From NCBI GenBank assembly GCA_021234155.1, contig JAJEKV010000032.1:186001-250000 (forward strand): a stretch of 64,000 nucleotides of DNA, in the 5' to 3' direction. The position numbers and the translations under genes are program-made. The stretch is from Isoetes taiwanensis. Its lineage: Eukaryota > Streptophyta > Lycopodiopsida > Isoetales > Isoetaceae. Below the pieces are notes generated by a model. It was given only the letters and a program-made list of their open reading frames with translations, ran no database searches and was not told where the DNA came from. Shown piece by piece: positions 26,946 through 37,912 of this stretch (position 1 is the stretch's first letter; the number at the start of each line of letters is the position of its first letter).

Positions 26946-27189
26946 TAAACGACCAAAGTGAGCAACGCCCCTGTTCGGGGTCACAAAATGGCACCAGCCC
27001 TGCATGAAATTACACCCCGCGAGCTCATTTGGACAAATTTAATTTTGTCAAGATGGGTGCCTGTTGCATTTGGTCGACAGCATGGTGAGCCCTATTCAAT
27101 TACAACCACCAGATTTGATCCAAGCTAGTAGCATAACAATCTTCTAATAACAGCATCTTTAGCACATCTTTGATTCAAGCTGTTCTAGC

Positions 27190-27400
27190 TACGTGATTTG
27201 AACAATGAAAGCTCCTACCTCATTCTGAAGACGAAGGTGCGTCACATCATCTCATCATCTTGAATGCTGCAACATGCCTGCAATATACCATTCCAGCTTT
27301 GGGATTTCAACAATGAAAGATCTTACCTTATTTTGAAGCCTAAGGTGTGTCTCGGCACCTCATCACCAGTGTACAATGCATGCCGCAACACTTTTTATAA
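27190..27400. repeat. two-copy tandem duplication (~105 bp)
   Basis: The block GATTTGAACAATGAAAG...GAATGCTGCAACATGC (about 27,196-27,300) is repeated with changes as GATTTCAACAATGAAAG...CAATGCATGCCGCAACA (about 27,302-27,392). Both copies share CCTTA/CCTCA, TTTTGAAG/TTCTGAAG and AAGGTG.TC in the same order. Non-coding. Confidence 0.65.
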
Positions 27401-27547
27401 TAAACATTCTTGCAATGGTACACAAATGTACTATTATCGTCAAAATCCAAATAGACTTACTTGTATAATATCGGCTAGATCCAAAGTGATCAGATGCTCC
27501 TCTGCGCCCCAGCCTTGAGAGAGCTTGAGAACCTTTCGATTGTGGAA

Positions 27548-27655
27548 AAAAGGAACTTGAAAGTGGGAGAAATTTTGAATTTTAAAAATTGGCGAATGTG
27601 AAAAAGGGGGAACTTGATAGTGGGACAAATTTTGAATTTTAAAAACGGGAGGGAC
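27548..27655. repeat. two-copy tandem duplication (~57 bp)
   Basis: GGAACTTGAAAGTGGGAGAA plus TTTTGAATTTTAAAAA is followed about 57 bases later by GGAACTTGATAGTGGGACAA plus TTTTGAATTTTAAAAA. The copies differ at few sites, so the duplication is fairly recent. The overlapping minus-strand frame (27,825-27,490) encodes Lys/Phe-rich text and is not a recognisable protein. Confidence 0.7.
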
Positions 27656-28232
27656 GTGTCAAATGAGCGACGCGGAAATATTAAAGTCACGTCACGTTTG
27701 CATTCAAATTTTAAATTTGAAAAAGACGTGCATGTCCATTTTCTATTCGTCCCTTTTTTTTCTTTTTCTTTCTTATCACAACCATTTACCTTCTTATGGG
27801 CTATGGGCGATGACGGGACACTCATCTCTCAGACGAACGCTTCCATTCTAAGACCAGCTTGTTCCCAAATGGTAGAGGAGGAAGTTCACAGGTTTTCTTC
27901 TTTCTATTTGTTCCTTCTCTCTTCTTTCTATTTGTTCTTTCTCTCGTAAGATTGACAAATGATTCTTTTTTGGTTAAAGGGCTACAAAAGTAAAACTGCA
28001 ATTTCGGCATTGTGCAATCGAATAGCAATATCCGAATCCGACCATGTATTCAGGCCTCCAGATCATCGATTCAATTTTGCTTTAGAGCGTGAATCCTTTC
28101 TTCCGGCAGATTCAATCTTAGTTCCTCGTAGATTTAAGGCCAAGACCCTATTGCGGATCCTTGTTGCCTATTCTTCCTTCTTAGTTTCCAATCCGTTCTT
28201 GCATGTTTTGATTGTTTTTATTTATTTATTTA

Positions 28233-28337
28233 TGAATGGGGCTTGGCTGAGCGGGGCCCCATGCCTTGAGGTTCGATTCCCCCGTGGCCTGCTTTTATGT
28301 AAGACTTCCATTTTTTTTTTTTTTTTTTTTTTTTTTT
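28233..28337 (+). mobile_element. tRNA-derived SINE-like unit with T tract
   Basis: TTGGCTGAGCGG (28,243-28,254) fits a polymerase III A box, and GAGGTTCGATTCCC (28,269-28,282) an exact B box. Only about 15 bases separate them, shorter than in a tRNA gene, so this is not a functional tRNA. A 27-base T tract follows at 28,311-28,337, and TAAGACTTCCATTTTT occurs on both sides of the tract. The promoter-like head and simple tail are typical of plant SINEs. It is short, and no target duplication covering the whole unit was found. Confidence 0.55.
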
Positions 28338-28392
28338 GAAGGTAAGACTTCCATTTTTGTTTGCTTCTGATGTAAAGTTGGGATTTTCTGGC

Positions 28393-28860
28393 TTAAATTG
28401 GGCGATCGCCCAATTTAAACTGCATGGGCTTTGTTTCCAGTCTTCAATCGCTTTCAAACAAGTCTTCCAATATGATGAAATATGATGAAACAAAGCTTAT
28501 GTTTGGAATTTGTTGAAGCTAAATTGGGCGATCGCCCAATTTAAACTGCATGGGCTTTGTTTCCAGTCTTCAATCTGCTCAGCAAGTCTTCCAATATGAT
28601 GAAATATGATGAAACAGAGCTTATGTTTGGAATTTGTTGAAGCTAAATTGGGCGATCGCCGAATTTACTCTCAATCAGTTGTGTGACCTTGTTCCAGTAA
28701 GATGAAACAGAGCTTAAACTTTATACTTGTTCGGGGCTAAAATTGTTAGAAAGCAGAGCTTATACAGAGTTTGTGAAGGCTAAATTGGGCGGTCGCCCAA
28801 TTTTAACTTCCAATTAGTTGGGCAGACGGATTAAAATGAGTTGGGCAGACGGATCAAATG
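28393..28860. repeat. tandem ~127-bp repeat headed by a GC-centred palindrome
   Basis: Units start near 28,397, 28,524, 28,645 and 28,781. Each begins with AATTGGGCGATCGCCCAATT, a perfect palindrome in the first two; the third reads ...GCCGAATT and the fourth GGGCGGTCGCCC. The first two bodies are nearly identical (CTGCATGGGCTTTGTTTCC, ATATGATGAAA twice, CTTATGTTTGGAATTTG); the third and fourth have diverged. Single palindrome copies also occur at 26,857 and 29,313. No coding potential. Confidence 0.85.
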
Positions 28861-29312
28861 AGTGCCCAGTCAAATTTTTGCTGCACAACCAAGCTTCAGC
28901 GTCTGGCTAAATCTTCTGGTAAATCTTCTGCTCACTGCAACCAAGCTTTTGCTATGAACTAGAATCAAATTTGCCGCTTCTACAGAATCCTTAGAGAGCA
29001 AGACATACCGGCTAGAAAACCCAGAACTATACTGCTGAGAATTTGCAATGAATGAAGCTTGGATATGCCTAGTAACTAGTTAAATACTGACATCGACAGC
29101 CAGCATCCAAGATTTATCGAATTTCATGCTTACAGTCAAGGCGTGGCACATGTCGGCCGGTTTTGCTTGGACTCACAGTTCGCTCCTTCATTATTCGTTT
29201 CTGTACAGGTCGGCAACAACACAGGTCCAATTTCTGGCATGCAGTCCCACGTCATAAATTTAATGTTTACTCAAAATCCGGATTTGCTAAGATAACCAGG
29301 TATGTCCTCAGG

Positions 29313-29338
29313 CTAAAATTGGGCGGTCGCCCTATTTA
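29313..29338. repeat. isolated copy of the TTGGGCG palindrome
   Basis: AAAATTGGGCGGTCGCCCTATTT is the same palindrome as in the tandem repeat, with one arm mutated (CCCTATTT for CCCAATTT). It is not followed by the 127-bp body, so the palindrome moves or persists apart from the tandem unit. Confidence 0.55.
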
Positions 29339-29861
29339 CCATACACTAACACAGGAATTGCATGTTAGACCTATATTTCCGCGTCCATTGTTTTCTTATT
29401 CAATTTGACAAATTAATATACTTTTTTTCATATGGGTGTAGCCAAATGCTTATATAAGCCAACTAAATTGGGGCTCATAGTTAAGGGCCCTCATTTGAAG
29501 TTGATGTTACCTTATAAAGTCTATGAACTTTTAATCTGTGTTCTACTGGGTTGCATTAATCTTAGAGCAGAAGGTGATATTTAAATACAACTTGTCAAAC
29601 TGGGAAATACCCTATTTGAATGTTAATTTCTATATGTGAACCTTTCAAAATTAAATATTTATGTATATTTGTACTGTCTTAATGTAGTTCTACATGATTT
29701 TATTCTACATAAGTACACCATTTTTTCTAGTTGCCGTGGTAATTTCAGAACTGAAGGGACTTACTTTGTACTAAATACCCTCTATTCTACACACTTTTGA
29801 GCAATTTGAGATACATATGGACTTACAAGAAGTCCATATATAATGAAACTGTGCTTTTTTT
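29339..29861. other. AT-rich sequence upstream of the LTR
   Basis: No ORF of note. It sits where the internal 3' region of the LTR element would be expected, but I see no pol-like text, so either the internal part is deleted or this is its non-coding 3' leader. Confidence 0.3.
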
Positions 29862-31565
29862 AAGGTGGGGAGAATGTGACGTTCCAGGCATTCATACGGT
29901 ATACGTATGCACGCCGGGACACGTCACTAGGACATAAGGGGGTAATTGTCTAAGTGGGAGTCGACCACAATGGTTTTATTTAGCTATGTTAATAAATCCA
30001 TTGTGGATAATTATAAAGTATATGGCCTAATTACCCTAATTAAGCTAAATTAGTTAATTAGAACCAACAAGGGGGTGCCACTTGGCCCAAATCGATTGGG
30101 CAAGGTATGGTTTCCATTTTGGACACCCAAATTAGGGCTTTTGTGCCCTAATTCGAATTAGGAGCAGCTGGAGATGGAGGAGAGGAGCTGCTGGACGCCC
30201 AAGAAGCAGTTGAGCCCAAGGATTCTTTGGCCAAAGGAGCATTTGGGCCCAAGGACTATTGGCTGACCTCACCAAAATCACCCGAACAACCCCTAGTCAT
30301 ATCTTGTCACCCTTCGTGACAAAGCACCATGGAAGCACCCCACGATAACGGTTCGGTAGAAACACTTGGTTAGTGGTAGTTTAGTTGTGAATTCTAGGGT
30401 AGCGCCCCTGTTGGGCACTTGTTGTGCTGTTTTGTCTGTTCTCTCTTTGTTTTAATTGTAGGAACTAACCCTTGATTGTAAAGGTAAGTTCTCTTTATAT
30501 TCTGATTCTGGTTTGGTTCTTAAAAAGGATGGATTGATAGTTCTTTGTATGGTATCACTCTGAAAATGGGGGAATTAAGGGTGGGGTAGAGACCTCTGAA
30601 CTCATATACGATAGTATGTTCCTAGATAGAACCCGTTAATTCCCAATAATTTGACACGTGCACAAGAGCCCACCGGGTCATAGATGCTATGGACTGGCTT
30701 AGCACCAGACAAGGAACACAGTGGTGAAGTGGGGGTGGGGTCTTGCACGAACATAAAAGGCTCCTGAGACTCCTACAGTGGGCTAGGCCTAATAGCCGGC
30801 CAGTGAGCTAGGCGCGAGCCGGGCCGGGTATGGGTCTGACACTCCCTGGGTACAGAGGTGTGACCCGCATGAGTAGATTTAGGGTGAGTAAGTTGGGTAA
30901 TTAACGCGGGGTCGCTGATGCGCGCACGTATTCTCTAGCTCACCCATGGAACCTTTGTGATTCCGGAAGGGGACGCTTCCTCGACCTGCCTCATCGGACC
31001 AGGGGCTTCATGAACCCCCGAGTAGGCTCGCCAGGGGTGATGCCTCGAGCCCTGCCTCCTGGAAGGCTATAGCGAAGTCATAGCGTGAATTGACCCATCG
31101 CAAAGTGTGTGCAATGGGAGGGGCGGATGGAGTGGACAACCCTAGCCGATGTTCTATGCCATCCAACGCCATGCCAAGACTTCGATTGCGCTGATCTCTT
31201 GAGGCCCAACCGTCGGTCGACCCTCACCGGAGTCCGAGCAGGGGTAGAACCTGAGGTTTGGGTGTTTTCTTAGTTTTATATGCATATTCTTTGCCGTTGG
31301 TATTTGGATGGATGCGCCACCCTTCGTGGTGGTTATTTATATGTGATTTATGCTGTGTGCTAACCCTTGTATTCATGCTTCCGCGACGTAGGAGTCCCAT
31401 TGAAGGCGTGGGCCGAATGACCTCTTCGTGTCCTTCTTTCGGGCACCATAATATGGGTGGCCGGAATAGACGGAGGGCCCTGCTCATGGCGAGGTGGTCG
31501 CCATGGGAGGGGAAAGTCCCCGTATGTATACGTCCGGGTGTCATATATATTCAGGGAGCGTCACA
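29862..31565 (+). mobile_element. LTR (1.69 kb) with polypurine tract
   Basis: AAGGTGGGGAGAA (29,862-29,874) is a textbook plant Gypsy polypurine tract, and TGTGACG follows directly. The segment ends with CGTCACA (31,559-31,565), the reverse complement of its first seven bases, giving the TG...CA ends of an LTR of 1,691 bp. The tract immediately upstream marks this as a 3' LTR of a plus-strand element whose internal region and 5' LTR are not in the expected place. Both are therefore deleted or lie outside. The next five bases are GTACT; no copy of these was found to confirm a target duplication. The LTR carries no long ORF. Confidence 0.75.
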
Positions 31566-31639
31566 GTACTTACTCCAGAATAGGAGACTAATGATAAGAA
31601 TCAATTCGGAGGTACTGAATCCAGATGCGATCCACCAGT

Positions 31640-32760
31640 TCTGAGTCAAGGGAAGAACACTCGTAAGCTATCAATATCTTTTACGGGCCCTTTGTAATAA
31701 CAACGCGGTGCGAGATGAATAAATGCCCTGAAAGATGTGGTGTCTGCGACACTCCCATATCGACCATAGGAGCCAACCGGAACCAAGGTGAAATGCCCTT
31801 TGTTTAGCTGAAGGCCATCCATTGGGATAGGACGCCAAAAGGATGCATCGGCGATCAAAGTGTCTTTGTTAAACAAACCTTGTAGCGGGACCATCTTTGG
31901 TTGAACCTCGGGACAATCAAAGAGACAATGCTCAAGAGTCTCAACGTCCGAGAGGCAGAGTGGGCATACCGCAGATATGCGAGGATCATAGCGATGTCGA
32001 AAGGTATTAACCCGCAGGCACCTGTGGATAACCTGCCACCACAGTACAGAGACTTTAGAGTGGAGCATCCTATCCCAAAGCCGTCGCCACGTACGACACA
32101 AAGTGGGTTGTGGAACATGTAGGTGCCACGCATCTGGCAACTGGAGGAGTTGTGGTGCTAAAAGAAGGCGATATACTAATCTGACAAATTGCTTGCCTTT
32201 GTGAATATTTTCATGGCAGTCCCATGGCACCCTTCAAAGAAAGCACCAACTTGCACTATGAGAGGCAAATTTTCAAGCGACCTTCTCCCATAGAGATACA
32301 TCCCAACGAGAGAGCAGGGAACTTTGCCCGAAATTCAGGCCAAGACAAGAGGGCGACCCTCCTCATACCATGCTTAAATAGAGACAACACCGCAAGAACC
32401 CATCGTCTCTACGTGTAAGGGGATGAACCGAGGCTACCAATGGAGTCTTTGCCGAGGGGTGCGGAGGCGATGGTGCCCACCACCATGGAGTCTCCAATAG
32501 GGTGTGGATAGAGGGGCATGGGCGGAAAAGATGTCGATCGCCTCCCATCCGCCAACAAGCCACGCAAAAATGGAGAAGCGCTTGGAAAAGGCTGCAGAGT
32601 CTGAAATAAAGCCCAAGGTAGGACTGGTTTGACAGCCTTCTTGCCTAGAGGGATACAGTGACCAAGAGCTTGTCTAAGAAGGCGTGAACCAGGAGAGTCA
32701 TTATGTTTGAGTAAAAGAACCTCTCGTTGCCTAAACTGAAGTACAAATAAAGCTTGGGGA
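31640..32760 (-). pseudogene. LINE (non-LTR retrotransposon) 3' fragment, copy 1
   Basis: A minus-strand ORF of 194 codons (32,230-31,646) contains WRRLWDRMLHSKVSVLWWQV, then CPLCLSDVETLEHCLFDCPE. This is the zinc-binding domain that follows reverse transcriptase in plant LINEs (C-P-x-C, then E-H-x-x-F-x-C). Upstream, in other frames, the text continues into the RT C-terminus: LPWALFQTL, SASPFLRG and RLLSWPEFRAKF. These line up with LINE copy 2 at 55.5-57.0 kb (LPWALFYPL, NASPFLKG, RLLTWNEFKLKF), so the copies belong to one family. The RT part is frame-shifted and lacks the catalytic region. It ends close to the LTR boundary at 31,565, so the LTR may have cut it. Confidence 0.75.
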
Positions 32761-32988
32761 GAACAAGTTATAGGTAAAATTCAGTAATCTTTTACAAACT
32801 TTAAGACACCAAAGCAGCACTATAGTAATTTATTACTTCATGGAATTTACAAGGGCTCTTGCCCTTATGGTTAATGAATTTAAGTACCAGTCAAAGGGCT
32901 ATTAGTGTACACTTAAACATATACAAAGCAATGGTGATGAAGTATGAACAATTTTTGCCTTTATTTTAAATTCTTTAACTAGAGTGCT

Positions 32989-34306
32989 TTAGTTGGAAAC
33001 CATCAACTCAGTCTCCTTCACGAACCCTTTACCAGTCCAATCCTTATCTGATGCTAAACCTTTACGAATAGCCCTCCTTTGCTTGATTGCCTCCTGTTAC
33101 CTTTTCACAAGATCTGTATGCATTTTAGGAATAGTTTGTGCAGTTAGTGTGAAGTTTAAAAGAGCTTAAGAAAGGGAAAAGAGACTAAACACACCCCCGA
33201 AACTACTCAATAGAGATAAAATTGTGCTTTATCATAAACTTTTGCAACTCAGCACATAGTTTCTTCACAAGCGAATAACCATACATCATCACGCTTGTAC
33301 AAACCTGCAGCATTCATGTGCGTTGATCTTTTCAATTTTATTCATAACACAAGTAGGTGTTTCAAATGAACCTGATAATTTAAGTGCTAGAAAACCCTCC
33401 ATGCCTCGCACCAAGGGAACAATCAGGAAGGGAAAAATTCATGAAAATGCTATGGAATGAACTTACCTGAACAATCACTTTTGCAATTTCCATCACCTTT
33501 GCAAGTGCAATCGGCCGCACTGCTCTGGATGAATATCCACCTGGGGTTGTATACCTGTGCGTTGTACATGATGTTAAAGAAAAAAGAACGTGAAATACAT
33601 GAGTAATCGAAATTACCCTTCAACACAGGGCTCTGGTCTTAAAGTATCAAGATTGATGCCCATAATGCTTGTAATGGTTTTAATCACAGAGATACCCTCG
33701 CATCCTCCTTCAAGTGCTGCTCGAGTTGGCTGATACCCAAAAGGATGAAAACAGTTAGCAGAAGCAAGCAAGCTGTTCATAAATACTTCTTTATGAATTT
33801 CCATAGATGGAACACAACACCATAGTTTAAGAGACTTATGTCAGGTATTGGAAAACTAAGATGGATAAAGGCTCTATATTAACGATAAACTTAGTCAGTA
33901 ATGAGAATTCACACAGAAAATTCCTGCTGCACACATTCAACCAACAGCAGTGTAACAATATTCTATTCTAGCAAAACGTTTTTATCATCCATAAGGAACA
34001 GACACACATTTAAAGCTAACCACCTTTTAAAAGGATGAATTTGACAAAGACAACGATATGTAAGAAAAAATGTCCAACATGAGGAGCAAATTTATTCTAT
34101 AAATTATACTTTGCAAATAAACGAAGCAAAATATAACCTGGATTATGTCTGTAACGTTTGGAGTCATTTTTGCCCACACAGGAACCTTTGCCTTGGCATT
34201 GATCCAACCACAGATCTCATGTAGGAGCTCAGAATCCTTTCCAACAGCAGCACCCATTACGTTCAGGCATGCCATGTGGACAAGGGAAGTTGATTTCTAA
34301 CGCATT
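32989..34306 (-). pseudogene. PYD1: dihydropyrimidine dehydrogenase (NADP+), PYD1-like pseudogene
   Basis: PYD1 is the plastid enzyme that starts uracil and thymine breakdown. On the minus strand, exon-like blocks with GT-AG edges read as follows. 34,306-34,138: ALEINFPCPHGMPER, then after a frame break GAAVGKDSELLHEICGWINA and VPVWAKMTPNVTDI. 33,729-33,617: GCEGISVIKTITSIMGIN and TLRPEPCVEG. 33,554-33,467: TTPGGYSSRAVRPIALAKVM. About 33,309-32,989: VCTSVMMYGYSLVKKLCAEL down to the natural end SDKDWTGKGFVKETELMVSN. Damage: two bases are lost in PERRMGAAVG, in-frame stops replace the Glu after HNFISIE and the Gln after LVKR, and the exon encoding the GIGGVETG region is not found, as is the whole 5' half. 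Introns are kept, so this is a DNA-level duplicate and not a retrocopy. Confidence 0.85.
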
Positions 34307-34599
34307 CTGGAGAAAGTATGCAAGTTTAATTTAATGTAAGAACCAATGGAAGAACATAGATTCAGATAGGCTTGGAGTATATTTAGGGCTGGTTACATCA
34401 GTATTAATAGCTTTGGCTGCCACTACACCATTGCTGAGTAAAACATGGAGCTGAACAGAAAACTTTGCCATTACATACATTTTGCAAAGAAGAGAATCAG
34501 AAATGAAATCTGAGAAATGGATACTTACCAGGATCAGTATTAGGGCCTCTGTTCTGCTTTTCATGATCGGCCAATACTTGTATTCATTCTTTTCGAATT

Positions 34600-34790
34600 T
34601 AAAAACCCTAAAATCAGGGCCAAATCCTGCTTAGACTTATACCTTTGAGCATCAGCCTGCAAAGGACATGGCGTTTTAACACAGGTTCCAGCCTGATGCA
34701 TCTCCTTAAAAATACGCACCGATTCGTCCCCAACACATCCATATGCCCCTACTACGGTATTGTAAGTCCACTGATCGGAAACTAGAGACA
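34600..34790 (-). pseudogene. possible pentatricopeptide-repeat fragment
   Basis: The minus strand reads WTYNTVVGAYGCVGDESVRI, then FKEMHQAGT, which fits the PPR pattern (x-x-Y-N-x-x-x-x-A-Y...G-x-x-x-x-A-x-x-x-F-x-x-M...G). Only about one repeat is readable before the text loses resemblance. PPR proteins bind organelle RNA. One motif cannot identify a gene, and the neighbouring PYD1 copy is dead, so this is probably another captured scrap. Confidence 0.35.
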
Positions 34791-34979
34791 GAAGAACAGA
34801 AGAACAGAAAACAGATTGTAGAATCCGGTTAGCTGGTTGCGAAATAGTTTCAGAAGAACAGCCACGACCGTCAGTTTACACTCTATAGCAAGTTTGGAGC
34901 AGTCATTGGCATATTCCTGGTATATACTGACATATACTCAGAATATGCCATAAACCCGCATCAACAAGGCTTGCCCCCT

Positions 34980-35160
34980 AGGGGCAACCCAAAAAACTAT
35001 ACATCCCTTAAAAAAAACCACACCTCGTAAAAATAAAAACTATAGCCCTTTAAAAAAAAACTGCATCATCTCCTTAATAAACTACACCTCCATATAACTA
35101 CATGTAGATTTTTTTGAACGACGACATGTAGTCTTTTGTTTACTGTTGTTCCCTACTATA
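34980..35160. repeat. dispersed AT-rich repeat, copy A
   Basis: Contains degenerate CTTTAAAAAAAAACTGCATC and CACCTC.TAAAAA pieces, then ACTGCATCATCTCCTTAATA, CTACACCTCCATATAA and ACATGTAGTCTTTTGTTTACTG. The same order and spacing recurs at 48,830-49,165 (ACTACATCATCTCTTTAATA, CCACACTTTCATATAA, ATGTGGTCTTTTTTTACTG). The two stretches are copies of one non-coding family. Confidence 0.65.
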
Positions 35161-35434
35161 GACCCAGAATTGGGGTGGTTGTGTAATGTACTAAAGAACA
35201 CAACTGAGTCCGTGTATCCGTAACCTCCTGGAGGTATGATCCCAAAAAGCCCACGGAGGCCGTGTTCAACAGCTTATGTAGGGGGTGGTGAGGCACAATT
35301 AATTGAATAAGACAAAACAATACAAAGGAAGCTTGATATCAAGGTTGTTCATGTACATAATTGTACTCTTTGAAATAGAACTTGTTTAGTTAGATGCATG
35401 TTCAGCAGATTTTACCATTATGAAGACTATATCT

Positions 35435-36781
35435 CATACGTTTTGGCCGTTTTTTAAAAAAAACGGATTTTTTTGACTTGCCGTTTTCAAAGTGGAAAAC
35501 GGCGCCAACGAAAACGGTGATGCTAAAAACGAAGAACAAACTCGTTTTTTTTCTCAGAAAACGGCTCAAAAAACGGCCGTTTTCAGTATACTTGGAGGAT
35601 GGGTCGAGAATTTCTGTGTTAGTTTGCATGTATTAGTCTATGAGTCCCTGAAGAGCCTGTATATAGATCATCCGGCAGGAGGAGGAAAATTGATGAAGAT
35701 CCACACTACGTCAAGCCAGGGATTTCAAAGGGACTCTGATTTGGACCAAAACAGGGCTGCTCTGGCAGAGATGTGGCTGCTGAGCTTGAGCGATCATATT
35801 GCAGTGAGTTGGTTTGGGTATGTTGCTCATGGCCGGGCGGGGGGCGAAGCCTTACGCTCGAACATCAAAGCAGAATTGGAAAAGGATGAATCGTCCGCTT
35901 GTTCTGAGGGCCAATCTGGCGAAGTCGTGCACCCATTTCCCAAAAAACCCAGATTGCAGAGGATCTTAATATGAGCAGTGAGCATGAAGCATGGATTCAG
36001 CTGCATGTGAAACCTTGCTTGGATCAAACTGGTGGGCAGCAGCTTGTATGGTAACTTGCACTAACTTCGCATGTCATAAGCAAAACCCCTTCTAGATTGC
36101 ACACATCTGGCAGGCATTAATTCAAATTGAGCCTAGCCTGCAGCATCTCGAAATATTAGCAATAATTTATCCTCGAAACCCTGTTCATGTATAATTCTGT
36201 TTTTTCTCTATCCGAGCATTGCTGGCTTCTTCATAACCACTTTCTTGCCAAGATTGTTATAGAAGGTTTCCCTGTTGCATATTCATTATGCTTTGGATCT
36301 CTGCATAGTATTTGGGTCAGATTTTTCAGTGAAAACTAAAGTGATCCTTACCTGTGAGACTGGGAGGATATGGATTATTAGGCTCATATATGAGCACATG
36401 CTACAATGATTATGCAGGCCCTGTTCTGGATTGCACACATCTGGATCATAACTGCCATCAGGAGCATGCGCCATGGCTGTAAACCTCTCTGCTAATCTCC
36501 TCACACCCTACGAATGGAGGCAAATAATTATAAATATCATATTTACAACATTTCAGAATTTCTGCTCGATCAGACTGAGTAGCTTAGGCAGAAAACATTG
36601 AGTATTATTTATAGGTATAGGCAACCATAACCTGATATAGGAATCCACCACAAAATTTGAGTAAATTAATAGCATTTTCTAGTAAAATGACCCACTTTGC
36701 CGTTTTTTTGCCGTTTTCGTTTTTTCCGTTTTCAAAAAACGACTCGCCGTTTTTATTTCGTTTTCGTTTTCCGTAACTATG
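35435..36781. mobile_element. hAT-like non-autonomous DNA transposon with 8-bp target duplication
   Basis: CTATATCT lies on both sides (35,427-35,434 and 36,782-36,789), an exact 8-bp target duplication. The element begins CATACGTTTTGG and ends CCGTAACTATG, whose reverse complement is CATAGTTACGG. The ends are short, imperfect inverted repeats starting with CA, as in hAT elements, which also make 8-bp duplications. Both subterminal zones (35,439-35,583 and 36,700-36,775) are packed with CCGTTTT and AAAACGG in both orientations, the kind of multiple subterminal motif that hAT transposases bind. No transposase domain is present in the 1,347 bp. The interior carries a coding scrap unrelated to transposition (listed separately). 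Confidence 0.7.
35640..36054 (+). pseudogene. captured fucosyltransferase-like (GT37) fragment
   Basis: Inside the hAT-like element the plus strand encodes ESLKSLYIDHPAGGGKL, IHTTSSQGFQ, QNRAALAEMWLLSLSDHIAVS and FGYVAHGRAGG. Plant xyloglucan/arabinogalactan fucosyltransferases (family GT37, Golgi) have the block 'LY...P..TG....H..S.EG.Q......N..A.AE.WLLSLSD.LV.S..STFGYVAQGL.G', which this follows closely; Ser-Thr before FGY is missing. The first frame stops at 35,972-35,974; an overlapping frame continues to about 36,054, with no clear match. There is no N-terminal membrane anchor. It reads as a gene fragment picked up by the transposon. The family call rests on one block, so it is moderately sure. 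Confidence 0.55.
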
Positions 36782-37912
36782 CTATATCTCGACACATGTA
36801 AAAGGCTGAGTAGCCTTGGGGTTTGGTTTGCTATGCCATTAGTGTGCTACCTATTGTTAACTGGAGGGTTAGGCATTCCCATTACAAGAGTGCTGAATTA
36901 CCTACGTCGGCTAAAATGTGCTTGTTATAAACTTCATTGTACTTATAGCCGCTCACTGGCATGTGATACCAATATGGCGCATCCACCAAGATAAATTGTC
37001 TTGCAACTTAAAAAAGAGCACTTGAGTCATGATACATTGAACCTTGTTAGGGTAGTTTTCCACAGGCAAAATGTCACACTTTTCAGCAGATCCTAAGCGA
37101 TTGACATAAGAACATTTTTTCACGGCACATGTTTCATGGCATTTCCGTACAATCTTGCAGTCTTATTTTCTTCTGGGGATCTCATCGAGAATAAAATAAG
37201 ACTACATAGATCCATGAATCAGAATCGCATGCTCCACAGTTGGATTAATAAAATACGACATGTCTTATTTGTTACAATGGGAAAGGCTACAAATCCAATT
37301 GACGGCCTTAAACACACAAGTAAAATTATATGACAGCCGTGGTTCAGATAATTCCCCGGAAGCCTTGTAAGCTACCATGTGGAAATGAAAATACAGTTTA
37401 GAATAGAATAGAATAGATTTTTTATCGTCCACGGAGACCAATAGAACAATAGAAAAATTTCCTGCTAAAAACATGCATTTTTCTTGGTACTTCCGGCAAA
37501 AATGGTGATGGAGTTCATAGCTGGTAGGCTGCTCTAAATTCAATAGGAAAACTGCCAATCATAGGCAAAAAATCTCCCAAACCAAGATGACAGCCATATT
37601 TTACCCCTCCCGTAGAAAACCGACCTTATCACGACGACATTTATTACTATGGGCTTGTTTGACCTGAAATGTTAAAGAGATGCCTTTGCAAATAGTTCGT
37701 GAATCTGAATTATAATGAAAAGAAAATTGGAAAATTACAATACTAGGAAAGCTCCATCAATGTGACTAAATTGTAACAGTAAGGTACTATTGCAAGTCCA
37801 ACAACACAACGTAGGTAATCATTGCAGATGCTGCATCAAACATAAACCAGAGGATTACATTTAAATTGATCTCAAAACGCCCCTCTTTCCTCTAATGCAA
37901 AGGACTGGCTAG
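36055..37912. other. hAT-like element tail and SWIB 3' flank, no gene
   Basis: Up to 36,781 this is the non-coding remainder of the hAT-like element. ATTGCACACATCTGG occurs twice in it (near 36,096 and 36,434), suggesting an internal duplication. From 36,790 to 37,912 the sequence is AT-rich with no recognisable product and includes the 3' flank of the SWIB gene that ends at 37,913. Confidence 0.45.

Noticed and set aside
29875-31570. Solo LTR with a 5-bp target duplication
   Set aside because: The bases before (GAGAA) and after (GTACT) do not match, and the upstream polypurine tract shows internal sequence and not a target site.
37265-37558. 97-codon minus-strand ORF just downstream of the SWIB gene
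   Set aside because: No family resemblance. It probably lies in or beyond the SWIB 3' UTR.
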